Notes: a model not told the origin generated them from the letters alone. A DNA stretch of 38,169 nucleotides from JBBTQJ01 sp038065755 (GCA_038065755.1 JBBTQJ010000036.1:1-38169); one strand, 5' to 3'; shown: positions 30,390-38,156, counted from the stretch's first letter. Made by a program: numbers and translations.

Positions 30390-31160
30390 TTATTTTTTTA
30401 ATATATTTGCTGTTTCTCCGTCAATTCTAATCGGGCGTATTTGAAAATATTTTTTAAAAACATTAAATTTTCTTTCTAAAAATAACTCTGATAAATTACC
30501 ACCATAAAAAAATTTAAACCATTTTAAACTTTCGAAGGTATCATATTTCAAATAATATGCATTGCTGCCATAATATACACTTCTTTTTCCAAAATTAGCA
30601 AATCTGCAAGCATTATCCCTTAGTCCTTCTAAAAATAATTTGCTACCGCTTGTAAAAATAACTGCTATTCCTTTCAAAATTGGCTGTCCATATTTACCTT
30701 TTCCTTTTTTAATAGTTACACATCCGTCTCCATCAAAATAACCTCTAATAAAATGCCTAAAACAATTATCTGGAATATTATTTGGAAATATTATTGTTAA
30801 AGATTTTCTTGGAGTTAATCCTAATTTTATCAAATCATCAAACATTTTTTTACTTCCAATTCTAAGACGATATATCCCCGAACTTTCATATGTCTTACCG
30901 TTTGAATAAGTTACTTTACGCGGAGCTCTATAATTAATATTATGTTCCGAACCCATTGCGTTTTTGATAACTTCCAAAATTTCTTTATCTATACTTGCAA
31001 AGGTAATATACTGGGTTCTTGACGATCTTCTTACATCTTCAATATCACCATCGGCGTATAAAAACCCTAAAATATAAGCCATTTTGGGTGTCCATTTTTC
31101 AAAAAAATCTATTTTAAACTTATAACGATTATGTCCTCCGCGAGGATCTAAAGAAAACAT
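30390..31160 (-). CDS. Free-standing LAGLIDADG homing endonuclease
   Basis: This 256-aa monomeric LAGLIDADG endonuclease has both motifs: ILGFLYADGDI (about 30-40) and FIRGYFDGDGCV (about 137-148), each ending in the catalytic acidic residue. The DNA-contacting beta-sheets between and after them are typical. It is not inside an intron or intein that I can see. It lies between rbfA and tRNA-Cys on the same strand, with only 4 bases to the tRNA, so the tRNA may be cotranscribed and need 5' processing. Its recognition site is unknown and may be an intron-less tRNA or rbfA-region site. No good ribosome-binding site is seen. Confidence 0.9.
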   Translation of the reverse strand: MFSLDPRGGHNRYKFKIDFFEKWTPKMAYILGFLYADGDIEDVRRSSRTQYITFASIDKEILEVIKNAMGSEHNINYRAPRKVTYSNGKTYESSGIYRLRIGSKKMFDDLIKLGLTPRKSLTIIFPNNIPDNCFRHFIRGYFDGDGCVTIKKGKGKYGQPILKGIAVIFTSGSKLFLEGLRDNACRFANFGKRSVYYGSNAYYLKYDTFESLKWFKFFYGGNLSELFLERKFNVFKKYFQIRPIRIDGETANILKK

Positions 31161-31208
31161 ATAAATCTTTTACGTTTTCTTCTATTCTACCCCTATTTCC
31201 TCTATTTT

Positions 31209-31568
31209 TCAATCTTTTTCATTAACTGGCAGGTCGTCTTTTACTTTGTTTAAAAGCTCTTCAATCCTTCCGGCTTCACTGATATTTTTCTCTTTTACGA
31301 AAATAATTTTTGGGATTGGGCGCATTCTCAAGGTTCTGTTTATTTTATACTGAATGTCGTAAATTGATTTGCTCAATAATAGTATAGTTCCGTCTGTTTT
31401 TTCTTCTGGATAAACAGAAATATAAGCTTTTGCCTCAATCAAGTTTGGAGTTGCCTCCACGCGGGTTAAAGTAACCAAAATATCTATAGGAAACTCAAAA
31501 TCCCTTAGAATAATCTTGCTTAGTTCGCGCTCCAAAAGCGAATTAACTCTTTCAATTCTATTATTCAT
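31209..31568 (-). CDS. rbfA: Ribosome-binding factor A
   Basis: This 119-aa protein starts at ATG 31568; the frame can extend to a GTG in the flanking palindrome but that is unlikely. It is a KH-fold 30S maturation factor required for 16S processing and cold growth. Diagnostic features are the start RIERVNSLLERELSKII, the TLTRVEATPNLIEAKAYISV block and the IPKIIFVKEKNISEAGRIEELL tail. It follows infB across a 42-bp palindrome (the common infB-rbfA order), so the two probably share a transcript through that hairpin. Confidence 0.95.
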   Translation of the reverse strand: MNNRIERVNSLLERELSKIILRDFEFPIDILVTLTRVEATPNLIEAKAYISVYPEEKTDGTILLLSKSIYDIQYKINRTLRMRPIPKIIFVKEKNISEAGRIEELLNKVKDDLPVNEKD

Positions 31569-31574
31569 TTTTTT

Positions 31575-31616
31575 AGCTATCACGATTTTCTACGATCGTA
31601 GAAAATCGTGATAGCT
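31575..31616. repeat. Perfect 42-bp palindrome between infB and rbfA
   Basis: All 42 bases are self-complementary, centred on ACGATCGT. One half (ACGATCGTAGAAAATCGTG, 31592-31610) is shared over 19 bases with the insertion inside tsaD (4038-4056). It sits 4 bases after the infB stop and 6 before rbfA. No T-run follows it, so read-through is likely. Confidence 0.95.
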
Positions 31617-31620
31617 TGTT

Positions 31621-33153
31621 TTATAGCTCTCCTTTTTTGTATTCTTCTGTGTATGCCACTAAAATATCTCCTTTTTCAATTTTTACATTGCCTTCAAATA
31701 ATATACCAGCTTCATCTCCTTTTTTTAATTTTTCCGCATCTTTTTTGTCGCGCTGAAGGTTTATTATTCTGCCCGAGCCGATTTTTTTATCTTCTCTTAA
31801 AATGTTAAGCTTCAAGCCTTTTTTAAATTCGCCCTCTGTAATTTTTCCGCCCACAATCTGCCTGTTTTTCTCGCCCCAAAAAACCAAAAGCGTTTTGATT
31901 CTGCCAAGCTCTTTGTAAACAGATTCTGAATCCAGGCTTTTCTCCATTCCTTGTCTTACCTCTTGAATCAGTTCATAAATTATATTAAATGTTTTTATCC
32001 TTATTTTTTTGTCCGGTTTTGCGTTTAATAAATTTTTTTTTAACAATTGCAAAACAGCATGCCCTATTTTAACCCTAAAACCAATAATCATGGCCTTTGA
32101 CATTTCTGCTATTTTTGCATCTGTTTCATTTATGTCTCCCGCTTCGCTTTTCAAAATCCTTAAAACAATTTTGTCTTGGGGAAGGTTTTTTAACACCCCC
32201 TCAATTGCCTCTAAAGACCCGAAAACATCTCCCTTTAAAATTATATTTAAAATCTTTTTATCTGAATCTCCAGAGAGAACCGTAGGAGACAGCTCTCTTT
32301 TTGGTTCTTCTTTTTTTAATTTTTCCTGGGCCTCGGCAATGGTGTTATAATTTTTAAATTTCTCGCCGACAGCCGGAACTCTTTCAAAACCTAAAATAAT
32401 TGCCGGCTGGGAAGGCAAGGCTTGTTCTATTTCTTTGCCTTGAAAACTCTGTAATGATTTAATCTTTGCAAGGGCTAAATCTGTGGCAATAATATCATTT
32501 TTTTTTAAAATGCCTTTTTTAACAATAACAGTTGCAATGGGGCCTCTTAGTCTGTCCATATACGACTCAATTACCAGCCCTTCGCTTGGAACGTTTGTTT
32601 CTAATTTTAATTCTCGCATATCGGCCACCAATAAAATCATTTCCAGCAATTCAGCTATTCCTGTTCTTTCTTTGGCTGAAAATTCTATTGAAGGAATGTC
32701 TCCGCCCATTGACTCTACGAGAATATTAATTTTTGAAAGCTCTCTTTTTATTTTCTCTGGATCGGCTGTGGGCATATCCATTTTATTTAAAACAACAATC
32801 ATGGGGATTTCAGCCATTTTTATTGCCATTATCGCCTCTTTTGTTTGCGGCTGAACCGATTGGGACGCGTCAATAACCAATAAAGCAATATCAGCCACTT
32901 TGGCTCCCCTTGCCCTCATTGCAGAAAAGGCCTCGTGCCCCGGAGTGTCAATAAATGTTATTTTTTTGCCGTTTTCTTCAATTTCGTAAGCGCCGATATG
33001 CTGGGTAATGCCCCCTGATTCCTTAGAGGTTATTTTAAAATCTTTAATTGCTTCTAAAAGAGAAGATTTCCCATGGTCAACGTGCCCCAAAACAACTACA
33101 ACAGGCGGTCTGTTTAGAATATTTTCTTTTTTTTGTTCAGCTTTTTTTGCCAT
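31621..33153 (-). CDS. infB: Translation initiation factor IF-2, short form
   Basis: This 510-aa protein delivers fMet-tRNA to the 30S subunit. The GTPase motifs are all present: G1 GHVDHGKSS (23-31), G3 DTPGHEAF, G4 NKMD and G5 SAKE. Domains 2, 3 and the fMet-binding domain follow. The long N-terminal domain of typical IF-2 (several hundred residues) is lacking, as is usual in Patescibacteria. The gene is upstream of rbfA and downstream of the DUF4446 gene. Confidence 0.96.
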   Translation of the reverse strand: MAKKAEQKKENILNRPPVVVVLGHVDHGKSSLLEAIKDFKITSKESGGITQHIGAYEIEENGKKITFIDTPGHEAFSAMRARGAKVADIALLVIDASQSVQPQTKEAIMAIKMAEIPMIVVLNKMDMPTADPEKIKRELSKINILVESMGGDIPSIEFSAKERTGIAELLEMILLVADMRELKLETNVPSEGLVIESYMDRLRGPIATVIVKKGILKKNDIIATDLALAKIKSLQSFQGKEIEQALPSQPAIILGFERVPAVGEKFKNYNTIAEAQEKLKKEEPKRELSPTVLSGDSDKKILNIILKGDVFGSLEAIEGVLKNLPQDKIVLRILKSEAGDINETDAKIAEMSKAMIIGFRVKIGHAVLQLLKKNLLNAKPDKKIRIKTFNIIYELIQEVRQGMEKSLDSESVYKELGRIKTLLVFWGEKNRQIVGGKITEGEFKKGLKLNILREDKKIGSGRIINLQRDKKDAEKLKKGDEAGILFEGNVKIEKGDILVAYTEEYKKGEL

Positions 33154-33161
33154 AAACTTTA

Positions 33162-33638
33162 TTATTTAAAATTGACAGCCCTTTCTATGGCCTCTAACTC
33201 TTCTTTAGACAAATTATAATCAGATTTTCCGTCTCTTATTGTCTTTGCATAAACCCTGCTCCCTTCATTAACAAACAAACTTGAAATTAAAAAGCCATTG
33301 TTTTTTTTGTCTAATAAGGCAATAATAAAACTTTGGTTTCCTCCTAAGTCTGAAAAGGGGTTAAACCTTACAATATCAATTTTCTGTATAGTTTTTTCAG
33401 AAATACTTTCTAAATTTTTAATCCTGTTAAAAGCCTCTTTTGTCATTTCTTCCTGCTCTTCTCCTTTTTTAATCTGTTTTAAAAAAATATCTTTTAAGTC
33501 TTTTATTTTTCCTTTTTCCAGCATTAAGTCAAATTTTTTGTTTATATTATAAGAATACAAAAGCAAAAAACCGCTTAATATAATCAACACTAAAACAATT
33601 ACTGATAAAACTATTAAAAAAACGAGAACTAAGTCCAT
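33162..33638 (-). CDS. DUF4446-family membrane protein
   Basis: From ATG 33638 the product is 158 aa; a second in-frame start exists upstream but the TM-first start fits better. One N-terminal membrane helix (about 3-27) is followed by a coiled-coil linker and the conserved DUF4446 core RFNPFSDLGGNQSFIIALLD, then GFLISSLFVNEGSRVYAKTI. The function is unknown. It is upstream of infB with a 9-base gap and probably starts the infB-rbfA transcript. Confidence 0.85.
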   Translation of the reverse strand: MDLVLVFLIVLSVIVLVLIILSGFLLLYSYNINKKFDLMLEKGKIKDLKDIFLKQIKKGEEQEEMTKEAFNRIKNLESISEKTIQKIDIVRFNPFSDLGGNQSFIIALLDKKNNGFLISSLFVNEGSRVYAKTIRDGKSDYNLSKEELEAIERAVNFK

Positions 33639-33722
33639 AACAATATGATACCCCAACTTACTAAAAACTTCAACGCCCCGCCCTAATTACTTTATTTTAG
33701 ATTGTGCTGTGGATAACTATGT

Positions 33723-33760
33723 TTGATTTTCTATTTTTTTTCTATTATACTTTTAGTATA
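33723..33760 (+). promoter_or_regulatory. Promoter with an overlapping operator palindrome (lexA-methyltransferase gene)
   Basis: TTGATT (33723-33728), 17-bp spacer, TATACT (33746-33751). The -10 box is the left half of TATACT-ttt-AGTATA (33746-33760). A repressor dimer bound there would block RNA polymerase. The ATG is 17 bases further, so the leader is very short. Confidence 0.7.
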
Positions 33761-33776
33761 GAATAAAATCAATCTC

Positions 33777-35294
33777 ATGATCACTAAAAGACAAAAAAAA
33801 GTTTTAGATTTCGTAAAAATTTTCTTAAAAAGTAAGGGGTATGCCCCTTCTCTCGAGGAAATACAAAAGAGGTTTAAAATGGCTTCTGTTTCAACGGCTC
33901 ATTTTTATATTTCTAAATTAAAAAATGCTGGATATTTAGAAAAAATAAAAAATAAAGCACGAGCAATCAGCGTGCCAGAAAAAGAGCAGTTAATAAAAAT
34001 TCCGCTCATGGGCGTAATCGCCGCTGGTGAACCGATTGAAGCAATTCAGCAGAATGAATTTATAGCAGTTGCCAAAACAAAATTGCCAAAAAACGGCGAT
34101 TTCTACGCTTTGCGAGTAAGCGGAAATAGTATGATTGATGAAAATATAAAAGACGGCGATATTGTTTTGGTTAAACAACAAGAGGTCGCCGAGAATGGGC
34201 AAAGGGTAGTCGCTTTAATAGATAATTACGAGGCAACCCTTAAAAAATTTTTCAGGGAGCGTAATCAAATTCGGCTTCAACCAGCAAATAGCGCCTACGA
34301 GCCAATTATTATACGAAAAGATAAAGACGTAAAAATTCAAGGTGTTGTTATTGATGTTATACAAAATGAAACACAACAGATAAAGGATTTACTGACAATT
34401 CCGTTAAAAAGAAATAAAACGCTTCCATTGAATAAAATAATTTTAGGCGACGCTCTCGCAGAACTTAAAAAACTACCTGACGAAAGTTGTAATGTTGTCA
34501 TTATTGACCCACCTTATAATATTGGTAAAGATTTTGGCAACAATATTGATAAGCGAGAATTAAGCGAATATGTTTCTTGGTGTAAAGAATGGATAAATGA
34601 ATGCATCCGCGTAATGAAACCAAGCGGGACAATATTTATATATGGTTTTAGCGAGATTTTAGCTTATCTTTCTGTGGAAATACCGATAAATAAAAGGTGG
34701 CTTATTTGGCACTATACAAATAAAAATGTCGCCTCACTAAATTTTTGGCAAAGAAGTCACGAAGCGATTATTTGCGCATGGAAAGATAAACCGCTTTTTA
34801 ATCGTGACGATGTTAGAGAGCCATACACAGAGGGATTTTTAAACGGAGCCGCTGGAAAAGTCAGAAAAGGAACATTGGGACGATTTAGCAAGGAAGGTAA
34901 GGAAACAATCTACCAAGCCCACGAAGGCGGAGCTTTGCCTCGCGATGTCATAAAAATTCCCGCGCTTGCGGGCGGAGCTGGCATGATAGAAAGGTGGTTT
35001 TTGTGCAAAACTTGTAATGGTGTTTTTGAACCAAGAGAACTAAAAAAACACGAAAAACACGAAATAATTAAACACCCGACACAAAAACCTCTTGAAATAT
35101 CCCGAAAACTTATTTTATCCGCTATGCCAAAAAAAGACGGCGTTGTGTTAGTGCCGTTTGTTGGTACTGGCTCGGAGTGTGTTGCCGCTAAAGAGTTAGG
35201 GCAATCGTATGTCGGTTTTGAAATAAATCCTGATTATATTCGTATCGCTGAAAAATTTTTAAGCAATACAAGATTTAGGCCAAAATTACTTTAA
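33777..35294 (+). CDS. LexA-type self-cleaving repressor fused to a beta-class DNA methyltransferase
   Basis: This 505-aa fusion has three parts. Residues 1-60 are a LexA winged HTH (SLEEIQKRFKMASVSTAHFY). Residues 75-196 are an S24 peptidase domain: cleavage site IAAGEP (Ala83-Gly84), nucleophile Ser118 in VSGNSM, and Lys156 in YEATLKK. After a linker, residues 218-505 are a DNA N6-adenine or N4-cytosine methyltransferase of the beta order: motif IV DPPY (244-247), HPTQKP (433-438), then SAM motif FVGTG (461-465). C410-x2-C413 and H425-x2-H428 look like a zinc element. The convergent endonuclease and XRE genes make it the methyltransferase of a restriction-modification locus. The specific base and site are unknown. 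Confidence 0.93.
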   Translation: MITKRQKKVLDFVKIFLKSKGYAPSLEEIQKRFKMASVSTAHFYISKLKNAGYLEKIKNKARAISVPEKEQLIKIPLMGVIAAGEPIEAIQQNEFIAVAKTKLPKNGDFYALRVSGNSMIDENIKDGDIVLVKQQEVAENGQRVVALIDNYEATLKKFFRERNQIRLQPANSAYEPIIIRKDKDVKIQGVVIDVIQNETQQIKDLLTIPLKRNKTLPLNKIILGDALAELKKLPDESCNVVIIDPPYNIGKDFGNNIDKRELSEYVSWCKEWINECIRVMKPSGTIFIYGFSEILAYLSVEIPINKRWLIWHYTNKNVASLNFWQRSHEAIICAWKDKPLFNRDDVREPYTEGFLNGAAGKVRKGTLGRFSKEGKETIYQAHEGGALPRDVIKIPALAGGAGMIERWFLCKTCNGVFEPRELKKHEKHEIIKHPTQKPLEISRKLILSAMPKKDGVVLVPFVGTGSECVAAKELGQSYVGFEINPDYIRIAEKFLSNTRFRPKLL

Positions 35295-35980
35295 TTATTA
35301 TCAATCTCTTTCTTTTTTGGCAAAAATACTTCTTTGGTAAAAACTATAAAACCATTTACAAATCTCTCCGTTCTTTTATCGTCAATAAACCTCTTATAGG
35401 GGAGTCTAAAATCTCCGTTTTTTATTTTTGGATCATCAAAAATATTACTATTAGGGACTTCATAAAATATATCTATATTTTCCCCTTCTAGTTTTTGTTT
35501 TCTTGGTAACGCTTTATTACTTTTTACCCCGCTATAACTTGTTTTCTTAACTTGATAATTCAAAAAATACCCCCCATATTCTACTCTTATATCCGCTCCT
35601 TGATGGTCTAATTCAGCTGACATTTTTACACTTCTGTCACCAAAAACTGATTCAGCGACATAACCAGCATGAATTTGAGTTATTAAACCAGCCCATGTTC
35701 TATAAATCCTTGCTTTCAAACCACGATAATAACAATCCTTACACATAGTCGTCTTTTTTCTGAAATTCTCTATTGGATTTTTTTGTTCTTGCAAATATCT
35801 GTCATAGAAGTCGTCAAATGATATAAACTTTTTTTCATCCCAATAAACTTTATAAAGTAGCTCAACTGTTTGAACATCTTTTGGTAAATCCATTTCAACA
35901 ATTCTAAGAATGCTATATTTTTCTCTATAGTCTTTAAGGTCAACTGTTTTTAAAAACTTGTTAAATCTTTCTAAATTCAT
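35291..35980 (-). CDS. Predicted PD-(D/E)XK restriction endonuclease
   Basis: This 229-aa protein ends in the same TTAA (35291-35294) that ends the methyltransferase gene, read in the other direction. The core is DHQGADIRVEYGGYFLNYQV followed by KK, giving Asp130 and Q143-x-K145, a PD-(D/E)XK variant with Gln. An earlier Cys pair (MCKDCYYRG) may be structural. The N-terminal part is unique. Assignment as an endonuclease rests on this motif and the locus; I cannot name the specificity. It is in an operon with the XRE gene (0-base gap) directly upstream. Confidence 0.75.
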   Translation of the reverse strand: MNLERFNKFLKTVDLKDYREKYSILRIVEMDLPKDVQTVELLYKVYWDEKKFISFDDFYDRYLQEQKNPIENFRKKTTMCKDCYYRGLKARIYRTWAGLITQIHAGYVAESVFGDRSVKMSAELDHQGADIRVEYGGYFLNYQVKKTSYSGVKSNKALPRKQKLEGENIDIFYEVPNSNIFDDPKIKNGDFRLPYKRFIDDKRTERFVNGFIVFTKEVFLPKKKEIDNN

Positions 35981-36205
35981 TTATTTACTAATAAAATAGT
36001 TAATATCTTTCTTGTATATTTGAGCAATTAATTTTAGTTCTGCGATATCAATCCTTCTCTCTCCTTGCTCAATTTTGGAAATATAAGATTGGGGCTTACC
36101 CAACTTCTCGGCAACCCCCACTTGTTTTAAGCCCGAATCTTCTCTGGCTTTTTTAAGTCGTTCAACGACTTTTTTGTATTCTTTTAAGTAAATGCTATTT
36201 ACCAT
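35981..36205 (-). CDS. XRE-family controller (C) protein of the restriction-modification locus
   Basis: From ATG 36205 this 74-aa protein has one Cro/C1 HTH: LKKAREDSGLKQVGVAEKLG, KPQSYISKIEQGERRIDIAE. Its size and place directly before the endonuclease gene fit C proteins that time endonuclease expression after the methyltransferase. The promoter upstream shows a GGATAT repeat (see 36218-36246). An extended frame upstream to 36316 exists but lacks support. Confidence 0.85.
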   Translation of the reverse strand: MVNSIYLKEYKKVVERLKKAREDSGLKQVGVAEKLGKPQSYISKIEQGERRIDIAELKLIAQIYKKDINYFISK

Positions 36206-36360
36206 ATCTTTAATATAATTGTATATCCTGTTATAGAATATCCCAAAATAGGTTTTAATAATAAGATGAAAAAAAACAGTCCCAAGGGGCTGATCTTTCT
36301 CAAAAAAAGTCGGCATTGGAAATCCACCCTATGTAATTCCAACCTGGAATTCTGGCGGTG
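36206..36360. other. Spacer upstream of the C gene
   Basis: It holds the C promoter and AT-rich DNA with a short imperfect hairpin (CAGTCCC...GGGGCTG, 36279-36293). The GC-rich repeat copy 2 starts at about 36361. No gene is supported here; the long frames over it are repeat translations. Confidence 0.5.
36218..36246 (-). promoter_or_regulatory. C-gene promoter with GGATAT repeats
   Basis: On the minus strand TTGGGA (36241-36246), 17 bases, TACAAT (36218-36223). GGGATATTC and GGATATACA, 17 bases apart, overlap the -35 and -10 boxes and may be operator half-sites for the C protein. Confidence 0.5.
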
Positions 36361-36537
36361 TTTTTTGAACGAAGTTCGAATATTTTTCGAGCAAAACCCA
36401 GAATGATTGCGCGCTTCGCGCGCAAAACCTGAACGCTCGGGCGGGCAAAAAGAAAGGGGGTTGGGGGGAATGAATTTTTGCCCGCCCTCGCTTTCCGCCG
36501 CCGCCGAATTTCGTGCCAACGAAGTTGGCGCGCCGCC
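36361..36537. repeat. GC-rich multi-hairpin repeat, copy 2
   Basis: About 177 bp with the same order of parts as copy 1: TTTTTTGAACG, a GCGCGCTTCGCGCGC hairpin, GGGCGGGCAAAAA (36439-36451) with TTTTTGCCCGCCC (36475-36487), a G-rich loop with GGGGG and GGGGGG runs, then CCAACGAAGTTGG. It begins directly at the stop codon of the 36538-37875 gene. Confidence 0.88.
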
Positions 36538-37875
36538 TTAAATACTACTTTGAATTATCCTCTTAATTTCAAAAATTTCAATCGGTACAATTCTAACATT
36601 TTCTAGATTTTTTCCTTTCAACCAACCTTGAACTTTTTTAATTTGATTTTCTGGCACACGAACTTCTCTAATATCTTCGCCGCGAAAAGTATCCCAGTAA
36701 AAATCTTCAAAAGGAATATGTGTGGGATTTTCACCTCTAGATACTGTCGTCAAATGTTGTTCTTTCCCAGTGGATTCAAGCGTTATCACACACGGGAAAG
36801 AATGTTCTGCTTCCTGTTCTAACTCCTGTTTTAACTTTTCATCGGCAATACTTGGTAACACTTCTTTTTTAACTTTTTCAATATTCGGTGCATATTCCCT
36901 CTTATTAAAATCGTCTATGAATGCTTTTTGTGCTTCTTCTCCGGTTGCTTTTTCTATCATTTCATCGCTTACTTGTTCGGGCTTTAGTCCCATTCTTTTT
37001 GCTAACATTTTTTTCATCTCTTCTGGTTTTATTGTTCCGAGCAACTCCTTAACAAACACTTCAGACAAACTCTTACCTGTTATTTTTTCTGAATCGATTG
37101 CTAAATTATTGGGTAATTCAGATTTTCTTGCGCTTAATCTTGCAAAAAGCTGTTGAAATGTTTCCGCAGAAGGATGATCGGGGTGCGACACAGATAGCCC
37201 TTTTTGTATCCATTCACCCTCTTTATTTGTTGAGCCAGCTTCCCCGGAAAATTTTCCATGACCCCCAGCCAAACCGTCTTCCAAAGACTTTCTCAACGAA
37301 TATGAACTTGTAGAGTGAAATAACGGTTTTTCTGCTTGAACTGGGCTTGAATAATATTCTAATGCTTGTCGGAATAATCTAATCCTATCTGCTCTTGGCA
37401 ATTCAATTTCGGCGTCTAATATCTTACTTAAAGCTTTTTCAAATGTAGCTTCCGAAATATTTTCATTATCTAAAGGAGAAATTCTTTTTTTAAAATCTGG
37501 ATTGTCTATATTTTGCAAAACTATTTTTTCAATGCTAAGGCGGTCATAATTTTCATTTTCTCTTTGAGCTTGTTCAATAACACGGTCAACTAAGTTTTGA
37601 TGAATTTTTGTTTTCGATTCTTCAGATAATGGTTGACCCAAACCAGATTCGAGCTTGCTTAATTCAGTCTGATATTCTTCTTCTCTTGCTTTTTGGATTT
37701 CCGCCATATTTTCCTCAGATTTTAGTGAATAATTGAAACTGGCTAATTGTTGGCCAATTAAATTCACCCGATCTGCTCTTTGTTGTTCGGGTGAAATTAT
37801 TTCCTCACTTTCGCCAGAGGGTTTCTCAGTTTCTGCACTTGGTGGTTGATTTTGTTTTTGTTCAATATTGGTCAT
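36538..37875 (-). CDS. Protein with a possible ADP-ribosyltransferase-like domain
   Basis: ATG 37875 gives 445 aa; a TTG two codons earlier is less likely. The first 170 residues are charged and helical (PPSAETEKPSGESEE and Glu/Lys repeats). From about 185, LFHSTSSYSLRKSLEDGL resembles the opening of ADP-ribosyltransferase folds (Y/H-x-T-S...L..IL..GL), followed by a hydrophilic loop and then EDIREVRVPENQIKKVQGWL near the end, as often seen in such proteins. The catalytic Glu is not identified, so this is a hint only. It may be a toxin-like effector. It follows the XRE gene by 11 bases and ends at the GC-rich repeat. Confidence 0.6.
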   Translation of the reverse strand: MTNIEQKQNQPPSAETEKPSGESEEIISPEQQRADRVNLIGQQLASFNYSLKSEENMAEIQKAREEEYQTELSKLESGLGQPLSEESKTKIHQNLVDRVIEQAQRENENYDRLSIEKIVLQNIDNPDFKKRISPLDNENISEATFEKALSKILDAEIELPRADRIRLFRQALEYYSSPVQAEKPLFHSTSSYSLRKSLEDGLAGGHGKFSGEAGSTNKEGEWIQKGLSVSHPDHPSAETFQQLFARLSARKSELPNNLAIDSEKITGKSLSEVFVKELLGTIKPEEMKKMLAKRMGLKPEQVSDEMIEKATGEEAQKAFIDDFNKREYAPNIEKVKKEVLPSIADEKLKQELEQEAEHSFPCVITLESTGKEQHLTTVSRGENPTHIPFEDFYWDTFRGEDIREVRVPENQIKKVQGWLKGKNLENVRIVPIEIFEIKRIIQSSI

Positions 37876-37886
37876 AGTCAAAATTT

Positions 37887-38093
37887 TTATTTCAACAATT
37901 CATCAGCTGAAACACCGAGAGCTTCGGCTAATTTTTGAATTGTCGCTAGTGTCGGATTTCTTTTTCCGTTCTCAATTCCGCTAATAAAAGCTCGATGAAC
38001 TTCCAACTTTCGGGCGATTGCGCCTTGCGACAATTTTTTAGCGGTTCTTATCCGCTTTAAATTTTTTCCAAGTTTCGTTGATATTTCAGTCAT
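37887..38093 (-). CDS. XRE-family HTH regulator
   Basis: From ATG 38093 this 68-aa protein has one Cro/C1 HTH: LKRIRTAKKLSQGAIARKLE, VHRAFISGIENGKRNPT. ATG 38093 is chosen because it lies just after the -10 box of a good promoter. It is probably an autoregulator or antitoxin of the downstream 445-aa gene (11-base gap). The layout XRE, cargo, GC-rich repeat repeats that of 28533-30192. Confidence 0.88.
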   Translation of the reverse strand: MTEISTKLGKNLKRIRTAKKLSQGAIARKLEVHRAFISGIENGKRNPTLATIQKLAEALGVSADELLK

Positions 38094-38106
38094 ATAGGTT
38101 ATTAAA

Positions 38107-38149
38107 ATTATAGCCCTTGTTGCATTATTAGGCAATGTTGTATTATAAT
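38107..38149. promoter_or_regulatory. Divergent promoters sharing a palindromic -35 region
   Basis: Minus strand: TTGCCT (38130-38135), 17 bases, TATAAT (38107-38112). Plus strand: TTGCAT (38120-38125), 18 bases, TATAAT (38144-38149). Both -35 boxes belong to one TTGC...GCAA palindrome (38120-38135), a natural site for the XRE product. Both leaders would be very short. Confidence 0.6.
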
Positions 38150-38156
38150 GATACAT

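Noticed and set aside
33777..35294. Two separate genes (lexA and methyltransferase) joined by an assembly error
   Set aside because: No stop or poor-start junction is seen between residues 196 and 220; codon use and base composition are uniform. It is kept as a fusion but should be confirmed in reads.
36361..36537. attC site of an integron cassette (hairpins right after a stop codon)
   Set aside because: No GTTRRRY-type core or integrase gene is seen; the position after stop codons is the only similarity.
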